In this document: one piece after another, positions 35,365-46,304 of the stretch
Layout of the letters: each line of letters opens with the position of its first letter
Position numbering within the stretch: the stretch's first letter is position 1
NCBI RefSeq assembly: GCF_033115175.1
Contig: NC_084827.1
Coordinates: forward strand, 150,963,701-151,027,700
Origin: Lepus europaeus
Taxonomy: Eukaryota > Chordata > Mammalia > Lagomorpha > Leporidae
DNA length: 64,000 nucleotides
Reading direction: 5' to 3'
Position numbers and translations under genes: made by a program
The notes under the pieces: generated by a model
Told to the model about the DNA's origin: nothing
Databases searched by the model: none
Seen by the model: only the letters and a program-made list of their open reading frames with translations

Positions 35365-37000
35365 TGTAAATAATCAAATCAGCCTTCCTGTTAGGATATT
35401 GTATCACCATCTATGACTGGTTTGCAAAAATCAATGCAAAATTCCTCTCAGTGAGGTAGACTGGTGAAGAATGGCTCAGAATGTTCTAGAACTCTCTTAG
35501 GTCTCTTTCCCTTTTCTTAGCTTCTCTCTCTTTTCTTCACCTCTCCTTGAATGTTACTGCCTAATATGGAAGCCTTTTCTGATCGTAATAATACATTAGG
35601 CTTGCCTGACACTTTATTTAAATCCAAGTCGAAGAGCCAGCAACTATTGTCTCCTTAAGGACTAAGGAAGTGGACTCAGGGCGGCACTGCTCCCAGAAAG
35701 TCCCCCTGCTGTTAGCGACAGAACTCAAACGCAAACACGAATCCTCTGCTCAAAGCATTAAAAAAGACACTGTTCTCTCCTCACAAAAATCACCAATGCA
35801 GGGCCGCCCAGTGTCTTGTGCTGGGAAGGCCAGGGGCGGAAGTGAGCGGCGCTGAGTCACTGCACCCCTTGGCTTCCGACTTCCTTGCCCTTCTTCCTCC
35901 CAGTGCTCTCCAAGAATTGCAGGAAGTCAGACCTCTACTCTGGAAAAAAATAACATTCAGTGAAGAGTATGACAAACATTCCCACTGGGTTCTGTTTTTT
36001 GAGAACACATTGATTAGCTTTTCTCCAGAAAGTAGGATTTCTCCAGGAAATCCCTGGAGAAAGGGCAGGAAGGAACTTAGGGATATCCCCCCCGGTAACA
36101 AGAGAGGAAGCCAGAGAGAAGCCCTGTGCCATGAATGGGGCCCTCTCCATTGACTTTCCCCACCCTGGGCCCAAAACAGAAGCCACCAGTGCAAGACATG
36201 GAGTGAATTTGAGCAGCATGTCCATTTCCCCAAGGACAAAGGTTAGATTCAAGTCTAGAAAACCCTGCCCCAAAATGATTATCATTTTTATTGTGACGAT
36301 GATAGCCACACTTATTTTATTTTCTTGTATTAATTCCTTTCTTAAAACTATTCTCCCAGATCTAAACAAGGCCTGGGCAGTAAAAGTGCCCTTAGCGTCT
36401 GGTTGTTTCTCACAATGTTGTCACATTTATCTTGGAGTATAGCACTCGGGATGTTACTGAAAGTGATTCCAAGCCAGAAGAGGGGGTCTTGTCAGCAAGA
36501 CCTGACATGGAAGAACATGGGAACATCCAGGGTCTTTTCAGCCATGCCCATGTTTCTCTGTAACTGTTAAGTGCTAAGGCTCCCAGGTATTTCAACAGGA
36601 GAGTGAAGGCTGAAATCCCAGGCAGGACAAAGTCCAAAATGTCACATGTCATCAATGTGTGTGGTTATGTAGGAGAAAACAGCCTTACACATAAGAGGAT
36701 GGTTTACCTCTGAAATATTGCAGCATAGGTAGCAAAGAGTTTTCAATTGCACATGCTGTGAGGGATTATACCAGGTTTGGGAATACTTCAAAGGTTCCTG
36801 AGAAATGAAATTAAATAATAATGTTATTCTGGTGCAAAAACTTCTGAAACACATGCATAGTTTTTCACAGTGATCATTTTTTCATGAATTTTTGGAAGAC
36901 CCATGGGATGCATATGCATAATTTCAAAAATCTTTTTTGCAGCAAAATAAACATACTTTGAAATTCCATTTTCCACTTTTCCTCTAACTTTTGAAAGTTT
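35365..37000. promoter_or_regulatory. Unique block with enhancer-like GC-richer core (35.64-36.25 kb)
   Basis: No interspersed repeat was recognised. The core 35640-36250 is GC-richer than its surroundings and holds a consensus AP-1 site, TGAGTCA at about 35853-35859, next to GGAAGTGA and ACTTCC words of ETS type. Open frames up to 149 codons (35790-36239 minus) overlap two other long frames and show no domain, so I do not call a gene. Regulatory function is inferred from motifs only. Confidence 0.25.
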
Positions 37001-37009
37001 TCTTGCATC

Positions 37010-37310
37010 TGTTTGTTGTCATCTACATACCCAGAACCTAGTGTATAAATTAGCTAGCATACAAACATTCTTAATGCATACTTGTTGAATGAATGAAAAC
37101 AATGGCTCATTCAAATTCTGCTGTTGCACAATTTTTGTATCAGATGTTTTTGGAAATTATATGGATTCACCTGATCCATTTTCTTGATTTTTAAGGAAAG
37201 GAAGAATGAGGCCCAGAAAGGCTAGGCAGTCCACCTCAGGTCCCACAGCTCACCAGAGGCATGGATAGATCTAGCGAAAGCACTGCTGACTTCTCACCTA
37301 GCATCCTTTT
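37010..37310 (+). repeat. L2 3' end and adjacent MIR-like fragment
   Basis: 37010-37105 ends with 'tacttgttgaatgaatgaaa', the usual L2 terminus. 37150-37310 carries 'gaatgaggcccagaaaggctaggcag' (read in pieces) and 'cccacagctcaccagaggcatgg', as in MIR ends. Confidence 0.65.
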
Positions 37311-37319
37311 GTCTGCACA

Positions 37320-38195
37320 TCGTGCTGCCTCTCACACAACTTAGTAAAAAAACAGCTCTGTCCTCAGCTCACTGTAACAGAATTGTGTATTCCCTGGCCT
37401 CCAGTGTGCTGCCTCTCTCCTGGCTGTCATGGAACTCTCTTGAAAGGGGATTTTTTTCCTTCTTAAATCCTTTGCAAAGAGAGGTATCAGAAGGGAGGAG
37501 GAAGAGCAATTGCTGGCCCTGTTAGGGTGAGTAGGTCCATGCAGGCATTGGAGTACATCATGAACATGGAAAATAGACCTGTTTTCCAATCTCTGTTGAA
37601 CATAAGATGGTTGACTGCACCATGAAGAGGAAGAATGCCCTTGTACTTTGCTCTGAGGAAGCACATTGAGTTGCCCATCTTTTCCTTCTTGCTTGTGTCT
37701 CACCCTTGGCTCTGGAAAGATCAATAAGTGGGTCTTGCCTATACTCTGGGGCAACAGCTGACTTGGCCAATGATAAGCCACAAGCCTCAGCCTTACCACT
37801 TAAATACTTTCTCACAGGAGCTAGGACTGGGGACCCGGAAACTATGCCAGTTCCTGTGGTGAATCAGGGGCAGGTGTCTTATAGGCAATAACTAAGCAAG
37901 TTACTTAGGGGCTGTGATGGTGAACCATATACAATGGATGAGAACACAAATAAACTTGTTTGTGGAAGGAAGTGCATAGCAAATAAACAGAGAAAAACAG
38001 AAATGAAATAAAATGAAAGATAGAGAGGCTCTGATGACTCTCAGATTTTCAAATTTCCACAGAGACTATTTTCCCAATACAGAGCCTCATAGAATCCGCC
38101 GCATCTTTTATTAATCCTTTTTCCTTGATACAATTTTATATTTTTGTTCTTTGCAGAGTTGTTTACTTTTGAGTTAGAAAAACCAACAAAGCAGA
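37320..38195. other. Unique DNA, no gene seen
   Basis: The 152-codon minus frame at 37341-37799 overlaps two other minus frames and a plus frame and shows no family signature. No repeat was recognised. Confidence 0.5.
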
Positions 38196-38198
38196 GGA

Positions 38199-38511
38199 TT
38201 AAGATTTATTCATTTATTTGAAAGGCAGAATTACAGAGAGGGCAAGACAAAGACAGAGACAGAGTGATCTTCCATCTGCTGGCTCACTCCCCAAATGGCC
38301 ACAATGGCCAGGACTTGGCCAGGGCTGGGCCAGGCTAAAGTCAGAAGCCGGGAGCTTCAACCAGTTCTTCCGCATGGGTGGCAAGGGTCCAGGAACCCAG
38401 ACCATCTTCTGCTGGTTTCCCAGGCCACTAGTAGAGGGCTGGATGGGAAGTGCAACAGCTGTAACTTGAACTGGTGCTCATATGGGGCACAATATTGCCA
38501 GCCTCACATTT
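38199..38511 (-). mobile_element. CSINE
   Basis: Reverse C repeat. The plus strand starts at the tail 'ttattcatttatttgaaaggcag', then the GA-rich run, 'cttccatctgctggctcactccccaaatggcc' (in pieces) and the body; it ends near 'gccagcctcacatt'. Confidence 0.92.
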
Positions 38512-38599
38512 TGTTTCTTAAAGGGCAAGTGAACTGATGCTAAGAAGGCAGTACAATTTTGAGAGTGAAGAAAGTGGAAGAAGCCTGCAGAAATGGGAA

Positions 38600-38903
38600 A
38601 GAAAGCCAGTGTTTGGTCTAGTGGTTAAGACATTCATGTTACATCCAAGTGTCAGGGTTTGATACCTGGCTCCAGCTCCTGAGTCCAGCTTCCTGCTAAT
38701 GTAGACCCTGGGAGCACACAGAGATGGCTCAAGTAATTGGGTTCTTACCATCCATATGGGAGACCTGAATTGAGTCCCCTGCTCTAGGCTTCAGCCTGCC
38801 ATGTCCCAATCATTTGGGGTGTTGGGAAGAGAACCAGTGGATGGGAGTGTGCTTCCTCTCTGTATCTCTCTCCCTCTTGAATTAAAAAAAAAAATTTAAG
38901 AGA
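38600..38903 (+). mobile_element. CSINE with recognisable tRNA-like promoter boxes
   Basis: Plus-oriented copy. The head retains an A-box-like 'ctagtggttaagac' (about 38618) and a B-box-like 'gggtttgatacctgg' (about 38656), the internal RNA polymerase III promoter inherited from its tRNA ancestor. The body continues through 'cagcttcctgctaatgtag' and 'gagaaccagtggatggg' to a CT run and an A tail at 38884-38897. It stands tail-to-head against the reverse copy 90 bases upstream. Confidence 0.9.
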
Positions 38904-38904
38904 A

Positions 38905-40090
38905 GAAACAGAAAAGGGGGACCAGAGAAGATGAAGACATCAGGAAAGCAGGAACATCGCAGCGAGCAACCCTGGCGAAGCTGAGGGGAGAGAGTGAACG
39001 TGGCTGCCTTCCAGACACCCCATTGACTCCGTGCCCAGCGAGTTGCATTTTCCATCCCCAAGAGCAATCAGCTGCTCATCACTGCTGCACAGGGAGCACA
39101 TCAGAGGGATTTAATAATGGTTGGCAAATGTCAAATAACATTGAATCTAAACCAAATTCCAGACATTGAGGACTGCGCAGTCATTAACAATCAATTAGTG
39201 CACTCACTTTTCAGTCCAGGCATTTTTTTAAAGCCTCTCCTTTCCATGACCAGGAAGCACATGCTCTGCCTCTTTTCCCCTGGGGGGCTGAGCAGTGCAT
39301 CACTCCTCCCGCTTAGTCAGGGAAGGAACAATGTAGGCCCTGTTTGCATTGTGGTTTCATTCCCTTGTTTGCTCCCCTAGCAACACTTTCAGGAGTGGAA
39401 GGAAATGGTGAGTGGCATTGGTACATCCTGTCCTAAGCAAAGAAAATCAGCCATTTCGCTGCCTTTCTGGGGAATTGTGAAGTGATAAAAAGTAAAGGCG
39501 AGATGGAGAATCAGCCCAAACTCTTTTCCTAGTTGGAAACAGTGGACTCTGGACTCTGGGACGTGCAGAAGGGCTGGCTATCAATGACACAGGAGGACGT
39601 TACGTGAACTCGGTTCACCTCTGCTCATGTGCTGCGGCAGCAGGATTACATTCCAGCAACAGCCAGTAAACATTTACCACAAAACAAGACATCGCTCTAT
39701 TGATTGCTGCGTATCTGCTTCATCCTTCCCTTTCCAAATTAGCTCAGATTTATGGCCATTCCCTTCCTGTTCCCTGAGCCAACCGCACCCTCTCGGGGTC
39801 CTGCAGGTCAGAGGAAGGAGAGACAGAAGCAGGAATCTGTATCCCAACATCGTCAGGAAGCGTATTCACAATCATTTTGAACATTCTTATTCTGCTCATA
39901 TTTTTCCCCGCTAGGTCTTCCAGAGGTCTATTTTTAGAATAACTTTCTCAGAATATAGAAAAGCCCATATTATTTTCCAACTGTGACATGTATTCCTTCC
40001 TCTAGTTTTGTTGCTAAAGTCTGCACATAAAACCAGGCTTAGTGCAAAGAGCTCTGTTAACAGACAGCTGTCTCATATAGTGGCCTAGAG
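38905..40090. promoter_or_regulatory. Repeat-free block, candidate conserved noncoding DNA
   Basis: About 1.2 kb with no interspersed repeat between SINE-bearing stretches. Features include 'ttaacaatcaattag' (39184-39198, homeodomain-type core), 'tgattgctgcg' near 39699 and 'gtaaacatttac' near 39666 (forkhead-like core in a small palindrome). No lasting reading frame. Enhancer function is an inference. Confidence 0.3.
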
Positions 40091-40091
40091 C

Positions 40092-40093
<2 letters not shown>

Positions 40094-40148
<55 letters not shown>
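40094..40148. repeat. (CT)n microsatellite
   Basis: About 26 uninterrupted CT units, not attached to any SINE that I can see. Confidence 0.97.
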
Positions 40149-40149
<1 letters not shown>

Positions 40150-40658
40150 GGGTCCTCCAAGCTCTCAGTCCCTTCTACTTAAAAGTTGAGTTCAGGGCAC
40201 AAAGGGGGCAATGAAGAAGCAGGCAGAGGGTTAAAAAAGCAAATAGAACTTGACATACTGATGTGTCGTTGGCCTCTCAGAAACCACAGGTGAGTCTCAA
40301 GCTGCGGTCTTGTGCCCCAAAGTGAGTGAGTCCTGCAGTGCTGGTTAGATTGGCATCTTGGTTGCCAGAAAAGGCTCTGCCTGCCATAGCTCAGGGTACA
40401 AGCTGACAAGTCCAAAACCCAAGAAATAAAAACTCATATCCCCAAAGAGTTTTTACCATAGAGATCTTTTCTAAGCAAAAACTTAGGAAGGTCCACTTCA
40501 GCACATTCTTGGGAGTTTACCTAAACAATCGCCTCCTTGGAAGTCACCCAATAAGTGGTGGGGGTGGAGACAGCTCTTTTTGTGACAGGCCCTAAACAAA
40601 TGCATCCCATTGAGTAGATGCATGATGCTTTAACAAATTACAAACAGAGATGTTTAAA
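40150..40658. other. Unique DNA
   Basis: No recognisable gene or repeat. Confidence 0.5.
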
Positions 40659-40669
40659 ATCAATATTTT

Positions 40670-41027
40670 GGGGGGCCGGTTTAGCATAGTAGGTTAAGCC
40701 ACCACCTAAGATGCCAGCATCCCATGTGAGAGCTGGTTCCAGTCCTGGCTGCTCCACTTCAGGTCCAGTTCCCTGCTAATGTGCCTGAGAAAACAGCAGA
40801 AAATGGCTCAAGTTCTTGGGCCCCTGCATCCTTGTGGGAGACCTGGATGAAGCTCCTGACTCCTGGCTTCAGCCTGGCTCACTCCTGGCTGTTGCAGCCA
40901 TTTGTAGATTGAACCGAACCGGTGGGTGGAAAATTCTTTCTGTCTCTCTCTCTCTCACTCTCTGTCTCTCTCCTTCTCTCTCCGTAATTTTGCCTTTCAA
41001 ATAGACAAAATAAATCTTTTAAAATTA
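40670..41027 (+). mobile_element. CSINE with clear target-site duplication
   Basis: Full-length C repeat starting 'gggggccggtttagcatag' with 'ggttaagccaccac', 'ggttccagtcctggctgctcc', 'cttgtgggagacctggatg', a long CT stretch and 'gcctttcaaatagacaaaataaatc' (read in pieces). It is flanked by atcaatatttt at 40659-40669 and 41028-41038, an 11-bp duplication. Confidence 0.95.
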
Positions 41028-41388
41028 ATCAATATTTTTACATAATAAAACTAGAGAAGGTATATTTGCCTTACAGAGATGTTGTTTTGATTTACAAGGC
41101 AATCCCTCAAAGCAAGTGTTTCTCAGACTCCAGGGTGTTCTGGAATGACCATGAAAGACTGTTCAAATGCAGATATCCAGGCTCTACACGTCACACCTCC
41201 TCCCTAACACACGCATACACATAGCTTCTGCTGAGCCAGGCCTGGAGTGAAACTCAGAAGACTGATTTTTTAAAATAAATCTTTGGTGATTCTTATGCAG
41301 GTGATCATTGGTCCATACCCTGAAAAACACTGCACACAGTAGGTTTCTGCATGCATTGAAACCAAAGCCAATATCTATTTGGGAAATA

Positions 41389-41610
41389 GAGGTTGAACAT
41401 TCCTAATCTAAAAATCTAAAACCTGAAAGTGTTTAAGCTCTGACATGAGGCTCAAAAAGTGTCAGGTTTGGGGTTTCCAGTTTTTGGATTAGGGACGCTC
41501 AAACTGGTAAAGTCTTTGAAATATTCCAAAACCTGAAAAACTCAGAAATAGAAATTTCTATAGGATACTTCTGGTACAAAACATTTCAGGTAAGGGATGC
41601 TCAACTTGTA
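41389..41610. mobile_element. MER2-like DNA transposon relic (TcMar-Tigger)
   Basis: Ends 'taGAGGTTGAACATTCC' and 'GGGATGCTCAACTTGTA' are inverted copies next to TA dinucleotides, as in Tigger-type MER2 elements, which keep only the terminal repeats of a mariner-like transposon. An extra internal end ('ggattagggacgctcaaac', about 41485-41503) suggests two collapsed copies or an internally rearranged element. No transposase sequence is present. Confidence 0.75.
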
Positions 41611-41647
41611 TTTACATTGGGTAAACCAAATCCCACCTGGTGTTAAA

Positions 41648-43195
41648 TTACAATTTGGAACATTCTCAATCGGACTGGCCGCAAATGGTGGAGTTAGAAA
41701 TGTGCCAGGGGATTCCAACACAATCCCATCAAGATGGCATGTACCAATGCCGTCGCCCTAGTCCAAGTGATCAATTTCAGCTCACAATTGATAGCTCTGA
41801 TAGGTCTAAGAGTCAAAGAGATCACACAAACAAGACAAGTATCTGCTAATACTAACTGATAGAATCAAAAAGGGAGAGAAAGATCCAACATGGGAAGTGG
41901 GATACACAGCAGACTCATAGAATGGCAGATGTCCTAAACAACACTCTGGCCTCAGAATCAGCCCTCAAGGCATTCGGATCTGGCGGAAGAGCCCATGAGA
42001 GTATAGCAGGCATGGAAAGCCAAGATATCATGGAAAAAAGAAAAAAAAAGACCTAAATGAATGATCTCTGTGAGTGAGATCCCAGTGGAAAGAATGGGGC
42101 CATAAAGAAGGAGGTACCCTTCTCCGAAGGGAGGAGAGAACTTCCACTTTGACTATAACCCTATCGGAATAAGATCAAAGTCAGCGAACTCTAAAGGCTT
42201 CCATAGCCCTAGCAACTCATGACTAGAGCCTAGGGAGATTACTGACGCCATGAACAGGAGTGTCAAATTGTTAAATCAGCAACAGGAGTCACTGTGTACT
42301 TACACCCCATGTGGGATCTGTCCCTAATGTGTCGTCTAAAGCGAAGTGATGCTATAACTAGTACTGAAACAGTATTTTTATACTTTGCGTTTCTGTGTGG
42401 GCACAAACTGATGAGGTCTTTACTAATTACATACTGAAGTGATCTTCTGTATATAAAGATAATTGGAAATGAAAAAAAAAAACAACCTGGTGTTAAAATG
42501 GAAATGGCATAGAAAATTAATTAATTTGAAAAAAATTATGTAGGATCTCTGTCTTTAATGTGCTGTACATTGCTATTTAATGCTATAATTAGTAATCCAA
42601 TGTACTTTTTTCACTTTATGTTGCTATATGGGCAAAATGTTGAAATCTTTACCTAATATATACTAAACTGATCTTCTGTATACAAAGAGAATTGAAAATG
42701 AATCTTTACATGAATGGAAGGGGAAAGGGAGCGGGAAAGGGGAGGGTTGCGGGCGGGAGGGAAGTTATGGGAGGGGGGAAGCCATTGTAACCCATAAGCT
42801 ATACTTTGGAAATTTATATTCATTAAATAAAAGTTTAATAAAAAAAATTCGAAATTGCATAGAAAATTAATTAATTTTTTAAAAATATTATGTAGGATCT
42901 CTGTCTTTAATGTGCTGTACACTGTTATTTAATGCTATAACTAGTACTCCAACAGTATTTTTCACTTGGTGTTGCTATGTGGGGGCAAACTGTTGAAATC
43001 TTTACTTAATATATACTAAACTGATCTTCTGTATATAAAGATAATTGAAAATGAATCTTGATGTGAATGGAAGGGGAGAGGGAGTGGGAAAGGGGAGGGT
43101 TGCGGGTGGGAGGGAAGTTATGGAGGGGGGGAAGCCATTGTAATCCATAAGCTGTACTTTGGAAATTTGTATTCATTAAATAAAAGTTTAAAAAA
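41648..43195 (+). mobile_element. Young lagomorph L1, 5'-truncated, with three tandem 3' UTR modules
   Basis: The L1 distal region starts at 'tacaatttggaacattc'. The 'ggagtcactgtgtacttac' region is followed by module 1 (about 42308-42480, ending at an A run without a polypurine tract), a linker with 'ggcatagaaaattaatt' (42500-42530), module 2 (42538-42841, with G-rich tract, AATAAA and A run), a second linker (42842-42892) and module 3 (42893-43195, again with G-rich tract, AATAAA and A run). Modules 2 and 3 are near-identical. A 68-codon frame at its start parallels the copy at 22743-22946; it is not a gene, lacking an ATG here. Confidence 0.93.
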
Positions 43196-43322
43196 AAGGC
43201 AACAACAACAACAAAAAAAGAAAAGAACTGTGAGTTAAGGAGGTGGTTTATATCTGGTATTTTTTAATCCTGACTCTTTAAAATTCAACAAACAGCTAAT
43301 TCATTATTGTTGTTGTTGTTGT
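43196..43322. repeat. (CAA)n and (TTG)n short repeats
   Basis: (CAA)n at 43198-43213 directly follows the L1 tail. (TTG)n lies at 43303-43321. Confidence 0.85.
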
Positions 43323-43324
43323 AT

Positions 43325-45820
43325 TTCTCATGTGTCTTATTAAGAAATGTTGAGATTTGTAAGTATGTTGCTAACACATCTTATACAACATGCATGCCAA
43401 GCGGTTGATTCACGGGCTGGCATATCACACTGATTAACAAATGAAGATGTGTTGGAATACTCTATGTCATCCTGCAGTTTTCTGTTTCTAATTCTATCTA
43501 GGGAAACCAGGAAAACAATCAAAAGCATCTTACTAATAGTTTCTTTCTAGATTATGCTGAAAAATGAGTTCCCTCCAACTAGAAGGTAGGGACGGGCACA
43601 GAGCAGGAGGAAGAAAGAGCACCGAGGGAATATGGGGCCAGGTCATCAGAGGAACCCAGGACATGGACCTTGGAGCCAAGTCCTCACAGTGGTTTTTTGT
43701 GATACCAGAAGGTAGAGGAGAGAAAAGAAAGACAAGAGAATAGAATAAATGGGAGAAATATGAAAAAAAAAAACAAGTTTGGGGACAGAAAGATGTTAAA
43801 ATTTGAGGAAATAAAGACAAGACATGAACTTTGATCACTCATTCATATTGCCATCAGACACTCTGCCCATTTGAGTGTAGTTGGATATTTCTAAAACTGA
43901 GATGGAAAACATTTTTTGACAAATTTGACCTTGCAACAATTAATGTAGGTTTCAAGTGGAAAATCTGGTCTTTGTTTCTGTGAGTTTACCAGAGTATGTA
44001 AATAAGATCAGGGTTTTTAATTTCTAAAAGCTTGGCTTCTTTGACTAGTAATCCTATAAGCCTAGCTTATGTAGTTCTCAAGAACAGTCTGCAAACCTAA
44101 CCCCAGGAACACAGTATGTCATCGAGCCACAGAAATATATCATTATTGCTTTGGCTCTGATGTTAGAGTCCATACATGATGATCCTTTAAACACACCCCT
44201 GGTCCCTCAAATACATCCCCAACTTTGTAGAGTGACTGTGGGCTTTCTGCTTGCCAGAAGATCTGGAAGCTGGAAGAACAGAATCAAGCCCAGAAATGGG
44301 AGATCATAATTGCCATTATTATCTAACTAGAGGTTACCGATTTGCTGGGTAGCTGTTTCCTGTGATAAGTTCTGTGGGCTTTCATTTTGATCATGTAGGA
44401 GACTTTGCTAGCCACTCAATACCACGTCAGTCCCTTCATGAAATCACTAGACTGTCCTATGGCTCTGCCATGATGAGTGAAGCACTGCCTGCCTGGCTAC
44501 TTACCACTCCCACCCGAGTCCCCAGGCTGCTCACTCGCGTCGATTGTCTGTGACCTTTCTATCTCTCATCCTCTTCACTTAGAACCTTTTCCCATGAGAG
44601 GAAGGAATAAACTCACACACATTAAGATACGCATGATCAAAAAGCCTCAAAAAGGTACCTCTTCCTGGATAGATGTAGCTTAGAAATAGGAAAACTTTAG
44701 GCAAAAAAAGAAGTTGCATTGTATGCACAGGTGCATGTAGAGTTGCTGGCCTGGGGAATCCGGGCATGAAGGTGAGGAGGTTTGAAACTGAGCCTTACAG
44801 CATGCACTGACTGTTGACTGGGCCCATCAAGAGAACAAGACTTTCTCGGTGCAGCCAATGCCCAACACTCGGGGCTCCCTTCATAGAATCAAGGCATAAC
44901 TTGACCATGAGCTTGAGTGCCTTTCTCTGAGGGAAGAGGGGTACTCCAAGAACAGGAAATTGAGGCACAGAGTGCACCACACTCATTTTACTCTCAGGCC
45001 ATATCTTCTCCATCTTCCTAAAAGACCTCTGCATCCTTAAGTAACTTCCCAGTCATCAGATCAGTCTTTATTAAATTTTCACATGCACTTAGTTCTAGAT
45101 TCAATTTGAAATGTGCTCCGAGGAGCATCATATAGACTAAGTAATTAACGAAAGAGAAATGGTGCAGTATAGATTTTAGAGAAGGGCACAGAATAATGCC
45201 TCTCAAGTCCCACCAGCAGTAATTGGGAGCTCTAATGTAACAAGATGAGCATTTTTATTTTAAGTTATTTATTTATTTATTTTCATTTGTACTTAACAGA
45301 ATGACACTTTATGAAACCAGTGGTTTGGGGAATATTGTTGCTTAGGACAAAGCTAAAACACATATTCAGAGCTTTCAAAGTGCATCAGTTTAGAGAAAAC
45401 AACTAAGGAAGTAATTAGTAGCACAAGGATTTTGCAAGAATCTTGAAGGTCACACTCTACAATTTAAGAAACATTGCTCAGACTGATAGAGCATAACCGC
45501 AAATCAAGACCCTGGGGTGACCTCTGTTCTGCAAAGGACATGTTATGTGACTGTGGCCAACCTGGAATCCTCTGAGCCTCAATTGACTCTAATAGTGTGG
45601 GAGTAGTGGAGATAGGCCAGATGCCATCCACTTCTAGCATGCGATAATTCTATCTGTATTATAGTCACCTCTGTGACTATATTATAGTCACATCTGTCAC
45701 TGGTGGAAAGGAAATGAGAAGATTAAGTCAAGCTGCCAATTATGATATTATTGCTGGAGACATATACCAGCCAGCTCCTGGTTACCCTGAAGTGGCGGGC
45801 ATAGAAGACAGTCTGCTGAA
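43325..45820. other. Unique DNA, no gene seen
   Basis: About 2.5 kb with no clear interspersed repeat. The plus frames at 44362-44683 and minus frames at 43533-43838 show no domain. A short (TTTA)n-like stretch lies at 45264-45282. Confidence 0.5.
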
Positions 45821-45824
45821 ATGG

Positions 45825-46300
45825 AAAACACGGGAACTATAAGCCAGCTCTGGCACTCACTATTTCCCTGGTCTTGACCAAGTCACATACGCTCTTTGAA
45901 CCTCAATCTTGCCATCTGCTTTTTAATTAATTATTTTTACTTGATAAATAAAAAATTGTATGTATTATGTACAACATGGTGTTTTGAAATATGTATACAT
46001 TGCACAATTGTTTTGGTGTGCTAATTAACAAAAGCATTACCTCATATAGTTATCACCTTTGGTGGTAAGAACACTTGAAATCCAGTCAGCAATTTTTAAT
46101 ACTATGCATTGCTATTAACTATAGTCACCATGTTTTACAATCTCTTGAGCTTGTATCTCCTACTTAGCTGAAATTGGGTCTCCTTTGGCCGACATCACCC
46201 CAGCCCTTGGATACCACCATTCTACTCCTGTTTCATGAGTTTAACTATTTCAGAATCTACATATAAATGAGATCACGTGGTATTTATCTTTCTGCACTGC
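45825..46300. repeat. MIR fragment (+) followed by L1MA-like 3' UTR (-)
   Basis: 45825-45925: 'ggaactataagccagctctggcactcac' and 'cttgaccaagtcacatacgctctttgaacctc' in MIR order (read in pieces). 45930-46300: the reverse complement of an L1MA-type 3' UTR, with 'acaacatggtgttttgaaatatgtatacattg', 'attaactatagtcaccatg', 'ccaccattctactcctg' and 'atataaatgagatcacgtgg' in the expected antisense order. Confidence 0.8.
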
Positions 46301-46304
46301 CGGT

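Noticed and set aside
35790..36369. 149- and 144-codon overlapping minus-strand frames
   Set aside because: They overlap each other and a plus frame in one GC-richer stretch. No domain, no exon borders and no codon bias that distinguishes one frame.
37341..37815. 152-codon minus-strand frame
   Set aside because: Overlaps two other minus frames and a plus frame; no recognised family, no promoter or splice context.
38600..38700. Possible tRNA gene from A- and B-box-like words
   Set aside because: The boxes belong to the tRNA-derived head of a CSINE; no complete cloverleaf or anticodon arm can be drawn.
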